This document shows positions 22,746 to 32,560 of a stretch of DNA of 35,270 bases, piece by piece. A model generated the notes under the pieces. The model was not told where the DNA came from. It did no database searches and saw only the letters and a list, made by a program, of their open reading frames with translations. Within the stretch, counting starts at the first letter, position 1; every line of letters begins with the position of its first letter. The stretch spans positions 1-35,270 of the forward strand of contig CAJVYM010000013.1 in NCBI GenBank assembly GCA_913009415.1, written 5' to 3'. The stretch comes from an uncultured bacterium. GTDB taxonomy: Bacteria; Bipolaricaulota; Bipolaricaulia; UBA7950; UBA9294. The translations under genes and the position numbers were made by a program.

Positions 22746-24466
22746 TGAAGTCCCTCATCCGGGGGGAGAGGAGATGGGAGATTTCTCCCCTCCCGGAAGA
22801 GAATCTGGTCGACCAGATTGCTACTTCCCTATCCTGCGTTCATCCGTTTGCAGTTCTCCTCGCCCATCGAGGAGGAGGTGACTGGCGTAGACTGATCGAT
22901 CCCGATATCGATCGCTTCCATTCCCCTTTTCTCCTTTCGGGTATGGAAGAGGCCGTAGCGCGTGTCATTTCTGCAATCAACAACAAAGATACAATCTATA
23001 TCCATGGTGACTTCGACGCCGATGGCCTGACCGGCGCAGCCGTTCTCTATCAGGGGCTTCTCCCTCTCTTTCCCTCTAGGACAATCAAGGTGGAAGTTGG
23101 GAACCGTGAAAACGGCCACGGCCTCTCGAAGAAGTTCGTTCAGCACGCGATCGGAGAGGGATTCAACCTTGTGATCACCGTCGATTGTGGAATCTCGAAC
23201 ATCGAAGAGATCGCTATCCTTCGTGAAGCTGGTATCGACACGATTGTTACCGATCATCATCTGCCCACAGGCGAGATCCCTGCGGCAGTGGCATTAATTG
23301 ACGCCCACCAGGATACCGATTCCTATCCTAACCGACATCTGGCCGGAGTGGGAGTGGCGTTCAAGCTCATCTGCGCCCTGTACGAACGGCTAAATCGCCC
23401 CACCCCCTATGAGTTGCTCGACCTTGTGGCTCTGGGAACAATCGCCGACCTCGTGCCCCTCGCCGAGGGCCCAGAAATCGAGAACCGCGCTCTTGTGCGC
23501 AAGGGATTCTCGCTCATTACCCGCGGGGAGGGATCGTCCCTCGGGCTGCAGGTGCTGGCAAAGCGACTCTCAATCAACATAAAGCGGATCAGCGCGCGTG
23601 ACATCGGCTACTTCATCGCCCCAAAACTGAACGCGGCCAACCGAGCCGGCGATCCCAAGGTCGCCTTCCTCCTATTGACGACAAGAGATCGCAATCGCGC
23701 CGAGTATCTGACGGAGATCCTTCTCGACTACAACCGCGATCGCGAGATCGCCCAGCGCGATCTTATCGCACAAGCCGAGGAACAGCTTGCATCAAACGGA
23801 GCCAATCCTAGAGACGACGGTATAGTCGTCCTTTCGGGGCAGCATTGGAACGAGGGAATCCTCGGGCTCGCCGCCTCCAGCCTCGCCGATCGCTACCACG
23901 TGCCAGCGATCGTCATCTCAGAGGGTTCGCGGGTGAGCCGCGCATCGTGTCGCAGTGTCGAAGGGTTCAACATGGCCGAGTGCCTGAGCGCACATTCAGA
24001 CCTTCTGCTCCGCTACGGTGGCCACAAGATGGCGGCGGGTTTCTCGCTCGAAAATGAGCGCCTCCCGCAACTGCGTAAACGTCTACTGGAGTACATGACT
24101 CAACAGCCGGTTCAGGCGAGGCACGGAGCGGAGATGATCGATGCGGAGGTAGCGGCGAGGGAGATCGACATCCGCTTCTACACCAACCTGCGCTCCCTCT
24201 CGCCGTACGGCCCAGGGAACCCGTCGCCGATCCTCCTCCTGCGCGACTGCCTGTTCGAGGAGATGACCTTCGTCGGTTCAGGCAGGCAACACCTCAAGGG
24301 GAGGCTGGTGCAAAATGGTGTCTCACTCCCGTTTATCGCCTTCCGTATGGCAAACCACATCGACCTGTTCGAGGACGGTCCCGTGTGTGTCGTCTTCCGA
24401 GCTGGGTTCGACGACTGGAAGGGATCTGTGCAGGTAAACGTGGTCGATTTGGTCGTTTGCAACTAA
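22745..24466 (+). CDS. recJ: Single-stranded-DNA exonuclease RecJ
   Basis: A 573-residue DHH-family nuclease. The metal-binding motifs are in order: HGDFDADG (residues 87-94), VITVDCGIS, VTDHHLPTGE (about 167) and VALIDAHQ, then HLAGVGVAFKL. The DHHA1 part follows with RYGGHKMAAGFSLE, which binds DNA. The C-terminal OB-like domain ends near the stop. RecJ degrades 5' ends of single-stranded DNA in recombination and repair. It is translationally coupled to secF by a one-base TGATG overlap. The stop is 11 bases from the stop of the convergent wecG-like gene, with no terminator between them. Confidence 0.95.
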   Translation: MKSLIRGERRWEISPLPEENLVDQIATSLSCVHPFAVLLAHRGGGDWRRLIDPDIDRFHSPFLLSGMEEAVARVISAINNKDTIYIHGDFDADGLTGAAVLYQGLLPLFPSRTIKVEVGNRENGHGLSKKFVQHAIGEGFNLVITVDCGISNIEEIAILREAGIDTIVTDHHLPTGEIPAAVALIDAHQDTDSYPNRHLAGVGVAFKLICALYERLNRPTPYELLDLVALGTIADLVPLAEGPEIENRALVRKGFSLITRGEGSSLGLQVLAKRLSINIKRISARDIGYFIAPKLNAANRAGDPKVAFLLLTTRDRNRAEYLTEILLDYNRDREIAQRDLIAQAEEQLASNGANPRDDGIVVLSGQHWNEGILGLAASSLADRYHVPAIVISEGSRVSRASCRSVEGFNMAECLSAHSDLLLRYGGHKMAAGFSLENERLPQLRKRLLEYMTQQPVQARHGAEMIDAEVAAREIDIRFYTNLRSLSPYGPGNPSPILLLRDCLFEEMTFVGSGRQHLKGRLVQNGVSLPFIAFRMANHIDLFEDGPVCVVFRAGFDDWKGSVQVNVVDLVVCN

Positions 24467-24477
24467 CTGCGTTTGGT

Positions 24478-25344
24478 CTAAGGACTATCGATCTGCCTCA
24501 TCGAAGAGGGCACAGGGTCTGGTCGAAAGCGAGTTGCGCGCGCCCACAACACACGCAGCATGAAGCGGGGGATCAAGATCGCGTCGCGCAGCCTGTGTGG
24601 CTCGATGAGAAGGCGGTACAGCCACTCAAGGCCCAGTCCTTGCCAGACTCGTGGCGCACGCGTGCGATCACCTGAGAAAATATCCAGCGCACCGCCCACT
24701 CCGATCATCAACGGAACGCTTAGTTGGTCGCGAATGCGCATCATGAACAGCTCCTGGCGTGGAACGCCCATGCCGACAAGGAGAATATCCGGTCGCGCTA
24801 TACCGATCGCGTCGATGACCTCCCCTTCATCCTCAAAATAGCCGTGTCGTGCTCCGACGATCTCGAGGTTAGGAAAGCGTCGTAGCAAGCGTTCCTTCGC
24901 CCGCACCGCAACGCCCTCTCTTCCCCCAAGTAGGAACACACGGTAGCCACGCTCGTTTCCCTGGCGCAGCAGTTCCTCGGCAAGGGCAATCCCGGGGATC
25001 CGCTCGGAGAGCGATAACCCAAGAGTCTTTGCCGCCCAAACCAAGCCGATTCCATCGGCAACAGCCATGTCGGCACGCCGATAGGCCTCAAGAAGAGCGT
25101 CGTTTCTCTGCGATCGCATCAGCGAGACCGTGTTCGGGGTGACCACAACGTGTGATCCGTCCCCACGCTCGATCATTCGCTCCGCCGCTTCAAGCGCCTT
25201 CTCGAAGGTGACAGTGCATAGGGGGATGCCGAACAGCCTTATGCATTCCCCCTCGCGGAGCACCGCCGTTTCTGAAACGGGGAACTTGTGAATAGCGGAT
25301 GCAAGGAACCGGGAACCGATCGATGCGGCGATGTTCGTAACCAT
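24478..25344 (-). CDS. WecG/TagA/CpsF-family glycosyltransferase
   Basis: A 288-residue GT26 enzyme. Typical motifs are VVTPNTVSLMRSQ near residue 70, ADGIGLVWAAK, the central FLLGGREGVA, and the C-terminal block GVGGALDIFSGDRTRAP then LGLEWLYRLLIEPHRL. Relatives transfer ManNAc(A) or another sugar onto a lipid-linked intermediate for teichoic acid, enterobacterial common antigen or capsule at the membrane. Which polymer is made here is unknown. The first 30 residues are an unusual extension. There is no ribosome-binding site. A promoter ends 9 bases before the ATG, so the message may be leaderless. It follows mnmE after 110 bases. Confidence 0.9.
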   Translation of the reverse strand: MVTNIAASIGSRFLASAIHKFPVSETAVLREGECIRLFGIPLCTVTFEKALEAAERMIERGDGSHVVVTPNTVSLMRSQRNDALLEAYRRADMAVADGIGLVWAAKTLGLSLSERIPGIALAEELLRQGNERGYRVFLLGGREGVAVRAKERLLRRFPNLEIVGARHGYFEDEGEVIDAIGIARPDILLVGMGVPRQELFMMRIRDQLSVPLMIGVGGALDIFSGDRTRAPRVWQGLGLEWLYRLLIEPHRLRDAILIPRFMLRVLWARATRFRPDPVPSSMRQIDSP

Positions 25345-25353
25345 GGTATATCA

Positions 25354-25381
25354 ATCATAGTGAGTTTGTCTGTGCCTGGAA
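25354..25381 (-). promoter_or_regulatory. Near-leaderless promoter of the wecG-like gene
   Basis: On the minus strand: TTCCAG (25381-25376), a 16-bp spacer, and TATGAT (25359-25354), then nine bases to the ATG at 25344. Confidence 0.5.
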
Positions 25382-25454
25382 GCCCATCGGGAGAACTTTC
25401 GAGTGTACATCTGGCCGCAGCATAGGTGATGCGTGTCGCTCTGGTGGAGGCTCG

Positions 25455-26834
25455 TCACTTCCCAACACAGAAGCGGCGGAAGAGCTCGTCGAGGACCTCC
25501 TCATCGGCGTCGATTCCCTGCAGCTCGCCTGCTATTGTGTGCACAGTACGCAGTTCCTCGGCGATGATGTCTGCCGAGGTTTCCCCTTCGATCGTCTCGG
25601 CAACTTGAACCAGCCCCTGGTGCATGCGACGCAGCAAGTCCCTCTCCCACGCGTCGAGGAGGAGAGCGGAGTTACGTCCCTCGATCTCTCCGCCCATCAG
25701 GCGATCAAGGATTCCCTGTTCTAGCTGCTTGATTCCCTGTCCGCTCTCAGCGGAGATCTCAAAGAGCCGATGGCCGTGCACCTGCAAATCGATCATACTC
25801 GGTGTTATTGCTGCGGGGAGGTCTATCTTGTTCAGCACGATGAAGAGAGGTCTCTCCCACGCTCGCCGCAAGAGGGAGAAGTCCTCAGAAGTCATCTCAC
25901 AGCTACGATCGAGGAGGAGGAGAATGAGGTCAGCACGTTTAATGGCCTCATGAGACCGGCGCACGCCCTCGGCCTCGACCGGATCGCTCGGCGTTCGCAT
26001 CCCGGCGGTATCGATCAGGCGCACCGGTACGCCGCCGATCACCGCGATCTCCTCTACCGTATCGCGCGTTGTTCCAGGTATTGCGGTGACGATCGCCCGT
26101 TTCTCGGAGAGAAGGGTGTTTAGGAGCGTCGACTTGCCTACGTTCGGCCGCCCGATGATACTGATGATCAACCCCTCGCGGAGCACCCGTCCCTGTGAGC
26201 TCGCTGTCAGTAGATGCTCCACCTGCGCGATGATCTTATGCACATCGCCGAGGATGCTGCCTTGTGCGATATCCTCATCCGGGTAGTCGATCTCCACCTC
26301 GATCCGTGCGAGGAGGGAGGCGATCTGATGGCGTATCAGCTCGATCTCTTCGGAGAAGCGCCCCCCGAGCTGATCGACCGCCACCTCCAAACCGAGCTTC
26401 GTCTTCGCACTGATGATGTTGAGGACCGATGCGGCCTGATCGAGGGAGATCCGCCCGTTGAGGAAGGCGCGCTTCGTAAATTCCCCTCTTTCGGCGAGGC
26501 GCGCTCCCGAAGCCAGCACGGCATCGAGGACCATACGCACGGCAACGATCCCGCCGTGGCAGTTTATCTCCACCACGTCCTCGCGCGTGTAGGTGTGGGG
26601 GGTGCGCATCACCGACAGCAGCACCTCGTCGATGATCTCACCCTGAAACAAGATGTGTCCGTAATGGATTGTGTGTGTAGGGACAGCGTGAATATCTACC
26701 CCTCTTGGAGACCTGAACAAGCGTGCTGCGATCTTGATCGCATCCGGTCCACTCAACCGGACGATCCCGATTCCCCCCTCGCCGATCGGGGTTGAGATGG
26801 CGGCGATAGTCTCGCCAGCGATACCGCCTGGCAT
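25455..26834 (-). CDS. mnmE: tRNA modification GTPase MnmE
   Basis: A 459-residue protein. The N-terminal folate-binding domain opens with ETIAAISTPIGEGGIGIVRLSG. The G domain in the middle has GRPNVGKSTLL (G1), a conserved TTRDT switch, DTAGM (G3) and NKIDLP (G4). The C-terminus is FCVGK, with the invariant catalytic cysteine. With MnmG it makes the 5-(carboxymethyl)aminomethyl group on U34 of certain tRNAs. The start is ATG 26834 (GTG 26837 is one codon earlier), overlapping the jag stop as TGATG. Third gene of yidC-jag-mnmE. Confidence 0.96.
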   Translation of the reverse strand: MPGGIAGETIAAISTPIGEGGIGIVRLSGPDAIKIAARLFRSPRGVDIHAVPTHTIHYGHILFQGEIIDEVLLSVMRTPHTYTREDVVEINCHGGIVAVRMVLDAVLASGARLAERGEFTKRAFLNGRISLDQAASVLNIISAKTKLGLEVAVDQLGGRFSEEIELIRHQIASLLARIEVEIDYPDEDIAQGSILGDVHKIIAQVEHLLTASSQGRVLREGLIISIIGRPNVGKSTLLNTLLSEKRAIVTAIPGTTRDTVEEIAVIGGVPVRLIDTAGMRTPSDPVEAEGVRRSHEAIKRADLILLLLDRSCEMTSEDFSLLRRAWERPLFIVLNKIDLPAAITPSMIDLQVHGHRLFEISAESGQGIKQLEQGILDRLMGGEIEGRNSALLLDAWERDLLRRMHQGLVQVAETIEGETSADIIAEELRTVHTIAGELQGIDADEEVLDELFRRFCVGK

Positions 26835-27301
26835 CACGCGTCTTCTGGCTCGATGACCACGCGACGTTCGTCGCCCTCGCCGACGCTGTAGGTCTTCACT
26901 CCGGGGAAGTTAGCGAGCGTGATGTGGATTGTGCGCCTCTCGCGTGAGGGCATCGGGTTGAGCCGTATCCGCTTGTGCTCACGACGCACCGCTTCAGCGG
27001 CTCCGAGGGCGAACTTGATGAGCTCCGCCCGCCGCTTCTTCACCGCTCCGTTGACATCGAGGATAATGGCACAATCGATTCCGGTCTTGCGATGGACGGC
27101 TATCTGCACCAGGTGTTCCAGCGCAGTGAGGATCGGGCGCTCTTCAGGCAAGGAGAACAGGTTCCCCGTGAGGTTGACGTACAACTCCTCCATGGGGTCG
27201 CCCTCGACGGCGAACGTGATCTCTTCCTCCTCAAGGACATTAAGAAGCTCCCGCAGGAAGGACTCGACCTCCCTACTTACCGTCTCTATCGGTGTTGTCA
27301 T
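26834..27301 (-). CDS. jag: Jag/KhpB-type RNA-binding protein (KH and R3H domains)
   Basis: A 155-residue protein. The middle part (about 50-100) is a KH-type domain (LFSLPEERPILTALEHLVQIAVHR; IDCAIILDVNG). The C-terminal 60 residues are an R3H domain with RIRLNPMPSRERRTIHITL, which has the Arg-x3-His that names the fold. The N-terminal Jag-N domain of longer relatives is missing. Jag/KhpB binds RNA and is nearly always encoded beside yidC, as here. ATG 27301 lies inside the yidC 3' end (29-base overlap), and the stop overlaps mnmE, so all three are tightly coupled. Confidence 0.9.
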   Translation of the reverse strand: MTTPIETVSREVESFLRELLNVLEEEEITFAVEGDPMEELYVNLTGNLFSLPEERPILTALEHLVQIAVHRKTGIDCAIILDVNGAVKKRRAELIKFALGAAEAVRREHKRIRLNPMPSRERRTIHITLANFPGVKTYSVGEGDERRVVIEPEDA

Positions 27302-28853
27302 CACTCGTCCCTGCCCCAATGATCTCTTCAGGCGCATCGTCTTCGACGATCTCGGCAACGCCGCTGCCGCTCTCTGCCTCGGCCTTCGCCATTTCCCAAT
27401 TGACGAAGTACTGCTGGGCCACCTGAAGAACGGTCGTCAGCAGGTAGTAGAACCACAGACCAGCCGGGAAGTTGTACAAGAAGACGGCCATAAATATAGG
27501 CATCATGTACCCCATGTATTTCTGACTTCCCTTCGCATCAGTGGTAGTCATTGGGGTCATCATCTTCTGTTGCAGGATCATCACTCCTGTGGTCAAGATC
27601 ACGAGAATGAAGTACGGATCACGCACGCTGAGGTCGGAAATCCACAGGAAGCCGGGTGATAGATGAATCTGGGTGGCAGAATAGAGGATCGCCTTCCAAA
27701 GCAGGACCAGAATCGGAAGTTGAACGAACATCGGAAGGCATCCACCCATCGGGTTGACCCCCTCTTTCTTGTACATCTCCATCAGCTTCTGCTGCATAAG
27801 CTGTTTATCATCCTTAAACCGCTCCTGTATCTTCTTCAATCGCGGTTGCAGCTTCTGCATCTTGGCCATCGAGTGGTACTGCTTGCGCATCAGCGGGAAG
27901 AGGATCACCCGCGTGATCAAAGTGAACAGAAGGATCGCCCACCCGTAGTTTCCCGTGTAGCGGTAGAGGATATTTAGAAATTGGATCACCGGGATCATCA
28001 GTCGTGCAGCCGTCCCCGGGTTATCCAGCGTTCCCAGTCCGGAGTGCTCCATCAAGAGGTACTGCCTACGGCCCCCGTACAGGGAGAATGAGTAGCTCGT
28101 CGTCCCCGGACTGGCAGCAAGATCAACGCCGAACCGCCTGTTTCCCGACTGTTCGCGCTTTACAAACGGTGTTGCTCCTTCTCCCTTGTTTACCTTAAGG
28201 AAGAAGACCGTCTTCTTGTCCATCAGGCCAACACCGTTGAACGACGTGTACGAACCCTGCGCCAGGAGGTCACTGCCGGCACCGTTATCGAACTGATAAA
28301 CAAGAGACCTTCCCTTCTCGACAGGGGTGTAGTCCCCAACCGTCATCTGAACCGATCCAGCCTGATCGGAGCCGTTCTCCACACTCACCTCTACGTCGAC
28401 CGTGTAGTAGGGATTGTTGTAAATGACGAATTTCTTGTCGAGCGTCAGATCACCAGCGGTGCCACGAAATTCAACGCTCAATTTATCCGGGGTCGGTTGA
28501 TCGACACCAACAAGGGTGTAGGTGAACGGTTGGCCATCGCCCGTTGTGGTAGTGAATGGAAACACCACATTACTCACATACTGCCGTTCTAGCGTCTTGG
28601 GGTCGGTCTTCGTCCCTGGAACGAGCTCTACCACCTTCGACCCGTAAGAGGCGAATGCAAGGTAGACACTCTTCAATACCCCACCGTTCTCCGAAAAGAC
28701 ATAACTTGCCAGCGCGGTCCTCACCGTGACCTCGTTGAAGTTGCCTTTCTTGGTGATCTTATATGTCATATCCTTCGTCGTCCCGGCAAGGGCAACGAAA
28801 GAAGCAATCACGATCAACAGCACAAATACCAAATAAGCACGTCGTTTTAGCAA
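27273..28853 (-). CDS. yidC: Membrane protein insertase YidC
   Basis: A 526-residue protein. It has an N-terminal membrane anchor (LKRRAYLVFVLLIVIASFVAL), then a periplasmic beta-rich domain of about 300 residues as in Gram-negative YidC. The conserved insertase core begins YGWAILLFTLITRVILFPL, with the cytoplasmic hairpin QYHSMAKMQKLQPRLKKIQ and the MGGCLPMFVQLPILVLLW helix. It helps fold and insert membrane proteins with or after SecYEG. An acidic tail ends the protein. The start is TTG 28853: AGGAGG stands 5 bases before it, and the longer frame has no signal. Unlike the common order, rpmH and rnpA are not upstream. Confidence 0.95.
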   Translation of the reverse strand: MLKRRAYLVFVLLIVIASFVALAGTTKDMTYKITKKGNFNEVTVRTALASYVFSENGGVLKSVYLAFASYGSKVVELVPGTKTDPKTLERQYVSNVVFPFTTTTGDGQPFTYTLVGVDQPTPDKLSVEFRGTAGDLTLDKKFVIYNNPYYTVDVEVSVENGSDQAGSVQMTVGDYTPVEKGRSLVYQFDNGAGSDLLAQGSYTSFNGVGLMDKKTVFFLKVNKGEGATPFVKREQSGNRRFGVDLAASPGTTSYSFSLYGGRRQYLLMEHSGLGTLDNPGTAARLMIPVIQFLNILYRYTGNYGWAILLFTLITRVILFPLMRKQYHSMAKMQKLQPRLKKIQERFKDDKQLMQQKLMEMYKKEGVNPMGGCLPMFVQLPILVLLWKAILYSATQIHLSPGFLWISDLSVRDPYFILVILTTGVMILQQKMMTPMTTTDAKGSQKYMGYMMPIFMAVFLYNFPAGLWFYYLLTTVLQVAQQYFVNWEMAKAEAESGSGVAEIVEDDAPEEIIGAGTSDDNTDRDGK

Positions 28854-28872
28854 GATAGCCTCCTGAACGGAT

Positions 28873-28901
28873 AGGGTATCCAAGCATTGATGGTGGCGCA
28901 A
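28873..28901 (-). promoter_or_regulatory. Candidate promoter of the yidC operon
   Basis: On the minus strand: TTGCGC (28901-28896), a 17-bp spacer, and TACCCT (28878-28873). It is weak but correctly spaced. The yidC and ribE promoters lie close together in a 93-base divergent gap. Confidence 0.35.
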
Positions 28902-28906
28902 CTTCG

Positions 28907-28935
28907 TTGATCGATATTCTCCGTTGCAGTAAACT
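28907..28935 (+). promoter_or_regulatory. Candidate promoter of the rib operon, short leader
   Basis: TTGATC at 28907-28912, a 17-bp spacer, and TAAACT at 28930-28935. The ribE ATG is 11 bases after the -10 box and has no ribosome-binding site. The gap is too short for an FMN riboswitch. Confidence 0.45.
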
Positions 28936-28946
28936 CGCTTATATCG

Positions 28947-29525
28947 ATGTTTACTGGAATTGTGGCTGACTTGGGACTGCTAGTAGAGCTGCGCCGCGAC
29001 CGACTTGGTATCGCTACCTCCCTACGCGATGGGCTGACACTGGGAGCGAGTATTGCGGTCAACGGTGTCTGTCTCAGTGTTTCCGAAGTGACACGAGATG
29101 GTTTCCGCGCCGATATCTCCTCGGAGACGTTCATGCGTACGTCGCTTGGCAAGCAACATCTGCGCGCGCGCGTGAACCTGGAGCTCCCGCTGACTCTCGA
29201 AAACGGTCTGGACGGGCATCTTGTGCTCGGACACGTGGATGCCCTCGGCAAGGTACAGATGGTCCGTCGCGAGCGCGAAGGGTGGGTGTTCGCTTTCTCT
29301 TACCCGAGCGAGTACCGCGCCTACGTGGTGGATAAAGGGTCAGTGACGGTCGATGGGATAAGCCTGACACCGTTTGCTACGACTGAGAGGACGTTTCAAG
29401 TTGCGGTGATCCCGCAGACGTATGAACGGACCGCTCTGCGGGATAGACGAGTTGGAGACCCGGTGAACATCGAGTTCGACATACTGGCAAAGTACGTTCG
29501 GGGGATGATGAAGCATGTTCATTAG
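28947..29525 (+). CDS. ribE: Riboflavin synthase, alpha subunit
   Basis: A 192-residue protein made of two similar lumazine-binding barrels. Barrel 1 starts [10 protein letters not shown] with [11 protein letters not shown]. Barrel 2 starts after [14 protein letters not shown] and contains [12 protein letters not shown] and [12 protein letters not shown]. It ends [13 protein letters not shown]. It converts two 6,7-dimethyl-8-ribityllumazine to riboflavin and ribityl-aminouracil. The 3' end overlaps ribBA by 11 bases. It is first in a ribE-ribBA-ribH series; ribD is not in the window. Confidence 0.95.
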   Translation: MFTGIVADLGLLVELRRDRLGIATSLRDGLTLGASIAVNGVCLSVSEVTRDGFRADISSETFMRTSLGKQHLRARVNLELPLTLENGLDGHLVLGHVDALGKVQMVRREREGWVFAFSYPSEYRAYVVDKGSVTVDGISLTPFATTERTFQVAVIPQTYERTALRDRRVGDPVNIEFDILAKYVRGMMKHVH

Positions 29526-30714
29526 CATAGAAGAGGCGATCGAGCGGATCAAGAGTGGCAAAATGGTGATCCTTGTTGACGACGAAAACAGGGAGAACGA
29601 GGGCGACCTGGTGATCGCCGCCGAACACGTCACTGCAGAAGCAATCAACTTCATGGCCAAGTACGCTCGCGGCCTGATTTGCGCACCGATAGACGTAGAG
29701 CGTGCTCACAAGCTGACCCTCCCACCGATGACACCGGAGAACACTGCCTTGCACGGGACAAAGTTTACAATCAGTGTCGATGCACACGCTGGAATCAGCA
29801 CGGGGATCTCGGCGCACGACCGCGCTCATACCGTACAGGTACTGATCGACGATCATTCCGGGCCGGACGACCTGGCTCGTCCGGGGCACGTCTTCCCCTT
29901 GATCGCACAGGACGGCGGCGTCCTCAAGCGTGCTGGCCACACCGAGGCGGCGGTCGATCTGGCTCGTCTCGCCGGGTTGAAACCGGCAGCGGTGATCTGT
30001 GAGGTAATGGACGACGACGGAACGATGGCCCGCCTTCCGCGACTGAAGGAATTTGCCACAGAACACAGGCTGGCCATCGCCAACATCGCCGACCTCATCG
30101 CCTACCGCAAGCGGCACGAGAACCTGGTGGAGCGCGTGGCGACAGCAGAACTTCCGACGCGCTACGGTGACTTCAAGATCGTCAGTTACACGAGTCCCAT
30201 CGAAGACGAGGAGCACGTAGCGCTCGTCAAGGGGGATGTTGCCGGAAAGGAGAACGTACTCGTGCGCGTCCACTCCGAGTGCCTCACGGGTGACGTATTC
30301 GGATCGCTTCGATGCGACTGTGGGGATCAGCTTCACCACGCGATGGAGATAATTGAGCGTGAGGGATTGGGAGTCATCGTCTACATGCGGCAGGAGGGAC
30401 GCGGGATTGGTCTGAAAAACAAGGTCTGCGCCTACCACCTGCAGGACCAGGGCCTCGATACAGTGGAGGCCAACGAGCGCCTCGGTTTCCCCGCTGACCT
30501 GCGCGACTACGGGATCGGAGCGCAGATCCTGTGCGACCTCGGCCTGACGACGATTCGCCTTCTGACGAACAACCCGAAGAAGGTGGTCGGCCTCAGCGGA
30601 TACGGGCTCAAAATCACCGAGCAGATCCCGATCGAGATTCCTCCCAACGAGCACAATCGTTACTATCTGAAGACGAAGAAGGAGAAGATGGGGCACCAAT
30701 TGCAAGACGTTTGA
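29515..30714 (+). CDS. ribBA: Bifunctional DHBP synthase / GTP cyclohydrolase II
   Basis: A 399-residue fusion. Residues 1-200 are 3,4-dihydroxy-2-butanone-4-phosphate synthase, with the acidic loop [13 protein letters not shown] and the late motif [14 protein letters not shown]. Residues 205-395 are GTP cyclohydrolase II: zinc cysteines in [20 protein letters not shown], the catalytic stretch [11 protein letters not shown], and [12 protein letters not shown]. The two activities supply both precursors of lumazine, which RibH and RibE then use. The start ATG 29515 lies inside the end of ribE. Confidence 0.96.
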   Translation: MFISIEEAIERIKSGKMVILVDDENRENEGDLVIAAEHVTAEAINFMAKYARGLICAPIDVERAHKLTLPPMTPENTALHGTKFTISVDAHAGISTGISAHDRAHTVQVLIDDHSGPDDLARPGHVFPLIAQDGGVLKRAGHTEAAVDLARLAGLKPAAVICEVMDDDGTMARLPRLKEFATEHRLAIANIADLIAYRKRHENLVERVATAELPTRYGDFKIVSYTSPIEDEEHVALVKGDVAGKENVLVRVHSECLTGDVFGSLRCDCGDQLHHAMEIIEREGLGVIVYMRQEGRGIGLKNKVCAYHLQDQGLDTVEANERLGFPADLRDYGIGAQILCDLGLTTIRLLTNNPKKVVGLSGYGLKITEQIPIEIPPNEHNRYYLKTKKEKMGHQLQDV

Positions 30715-30825
30715 ATCAGGAAAGCGCGGGAGCGGATTGAGAGATTGGAGATCAGGTAGCGGCAAATGGCTCAACGACGTAATGATTCAATCACTAGACC
30801 ATCAAGTTAAGGAGAGGAGGGAGAA

Positions 30826-31290
30826 ATGACGAAGGTATACGAGGGAGGCTTCGACGGCAAAGGCTTGCGAGCGGGGATCGTCGTCAGCAGATTCAACGAT
30901 CTGATTACAACGCGCCTCCTCGACGGGGCGCTCGATCGATTGCGCCGGTCGAACGTAGCAGAGGATGCGATCGAAGTGTGTTGGGTGCCGGGGGCGTTCG
31001 AGGTGCCAAAAGTGGCACGCGTAATGGCTCAGAGTGGGAAGTACGATGGGATTATCGCCCTTGCCGCGGTAATCCGAGGGGCGACGCCGCACTTCGACAT
31101 GATCGCAAGCGAGATCGCCAAGGGCCTGGCCCGGGTGAACCTCGAGGTCGATGTCCCGGTCGTATTCGGTGTAATCACCTCCGACACAATCGACCAAGCG
31201 ATCGAGCGGGCGGGGACGAAGATGGGAAACAAGGGTTCCCAGGCCGCGGAGACGATGATCGAGATGGCAAACTTGATGAAGGAACTGTAA
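30826..31290 (+). CDS. ribH: 6,7-dimethyl-8-ribityllumazine synthase
   Basis: A 154-residue protein. Conserved pieces are GIVVSRFNDLITTRLLDGAL, WVPGAFEVPKVAR, AAVIRGATPHFDMIASE (the catalytic His is in the PHFD area) and VVFGVITSDTIDQAIERAG. It condenses ribityl-aminouracil with dihydroxybutanone phosphate. GGAGAGGAGGG precedes the ATG. The 111-base gap after ribBA is the longest in the operon; hisS follows after 4 bases. Confidence 0.95.
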   Translation: MTKVYEGGFDGKGLRAGIVVSRFNDLITTRLLDGALDRLRRSNVAEDAIEVCWVPGAFEVPKVARVMAQSGKYDGIIALAAVIRGATPHFDMIASEIAKGLARVNLEVDVPVVFGVITSDTIDQAIERAGTKMGNKGSQAAETMIEMANLMKEL

Positions 31291-31294
31291 AAAG

Positions 31295-32560
31295 ATGGCA
31301 TACGAATCCGTGCGCGGGATGCGCGACATCCTCCCCGATGAAGCCGACTACTGGACGCGGTTGGAAGCGACGATTCGCAAAATCGCTCGCAGGTTTAACT
31401 ACCGCGAGATTCGCCCCCCGTTAGTGGAGCATACCGAGCTCTTCTCTCGTGGGATCGGCGCGGCAACGGACGTCGTCAACAAAGAGATGTACACCTTCCC
31501 CGACAAGAAGGGAAGGTCGCTTACCCTGCGCCCCGAGGCTACAGCATCCGTCGTTCGCGCCTACGTTGAGCATGGAATGACAACCCAGGACCCTTTTCAG
31601 AAGCTGTACTACATCGGACCGATGTTCCGCTATGAAAAGCCACAGAAAGGGCGCAGCCGCCAGTTTCATCAGTACGGGGTGGAGGCGATCGGATCATTAG
31701 ATCCTTCGCTGGACGTTGAGGTGATCAGCCTTGCCTGGAGCCTGATGCACGAGCTTGGCCTGGGTGGACTGTCGCTGCGGCTAAACAGCATCGGCTGCGC
31801 GGCTGATCACGAGCGGTATCGTGAAGCACTGCGCGCGCACTTCGCCCCCCACATTGGCTCGATGTGCGAGGACTGCCAGCGTCGGTATGACGATAACCCG
31901 CTGCGGATTCTCGACTGCAAGAACAAGATCTGCCAGCCATACATCGCCGATGCCCCGGGGAGCACGGAGCACCTGTGCGATGATTGCGCCGACCACTTTG
32001 AAAGAGTGAAGGAACTGCTTGACCAGCTCGGTTTGGATTACGTGGTCGATCCCCACCTGGTGCGTGGCCTCGACTACTACACGCGCACCGTATTCGAGCT
32101 TACGTCAAAGGACCTCGGCGCGCAGGATGCCCTCCTCGGTGGCGGAAGATACGACGACCTCGTGAAGATGATCGGCGGCCCGGATACCCCGGGGGTCGGC
32201 TTTGCTGGGGGAATGGAGCGACTGATCCTCGTCCTCAAGGAGAGGGAAGAACAGGTAATGGAGCACCGCATCGACCTCTTCCTCGTAACTTTGGGCGACG
32301 CTGGACGGACGCTCGCCCTCGATCTTTCAAACGGCCTTCGCGGGGAGGGGCTTTCCGTCGACCTTGACTACCGCGGGCGATCCTTCAGAAAACAGATGAC
32401 GCAGGCAAACAAGCTTTCCGCTCGCTACCTTCTCGTTCTTGGCGATGACGAAGCCACTTCGAAGAAGGGCAAACTGAAGGAGATGGACAGCGGTGAGGAG
32501 ACCGAGGTAGCATTAAGCGCAGAGGAGATCATGCGCAAAATTGAGCCATTGAGTGATTGA
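31295..32560 (+). CDS. hisS: Histidyl-tRNA synthetase
   Basis: A 421-residue class II synthetase. Motif 1 is near RPPLVEHTELFSRGIG. Motif 2 is GPMFRYEKPQKGRSRQFHQ. The His-specific motifs are LVRGLDYYTRTVFE and GGGRYDDLVKMIGG, followed by motif 3 (GVGFAGGMERLIL). The C-terminal anticodon-binding domain covers about residues 325-420. An insertion with CEDCQRRY, CKNKICQ and CDDC (four Cys pairs) lies between motif 2 and motif 3, where many HisRS proteins carry similar cysteines. It is probably co-transcribed with ribH. Confidence 0.96.
   Translation: MAYESVRGMRDILPDEADYWTRLEATIRKIARRFNYREIRPPLVEHTELFSRGIGAATDVVNKEMYTFPDKKGRSLTLRPEATASVVRAYVEHGMTTQDPFQKLYYIGPMFRYEKPQKGRSRQFHQYGVEAIGSLDPSLDVEVISLAWSLMHELGLGGLSLRLNSIGCAADHERYREALRAHFAPHIGSMCEDCQRRYDDNPLRILDCKNKICQPYIADAPGSTEHLCDDCADHFERVKELLDQLGLDYVVDPHLVRGLDYYTRTVFELTSKDLGAQDALLGGGRYDDLVKMIGGPDTPGVGFAGGMERLILVLKEREEQVMEHRIDLFLVTLGDAGRTLALDLSNGLRGEGLSVDLDYRGRSFRKQMTQANKLSARYLLVLGDDEATSKKGKLKEMDSGEETEVALSAEEIMRKIEPLSD

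Noticed and set aside
28854-28946. FMN riboswitch before ribE
   Set aside because: The gap is only 93 bases, is shared with the yidC promoter, and shows none of the conserved RFN helices. The element needs about 130 bases or more.
29377-30774. A 465-codon minus-strand open frame opposite ribBA
   Set aside because: ribBA on the plus strand is unmistakable, with all motifs in place. The antisense frame shows no domain or start signal.
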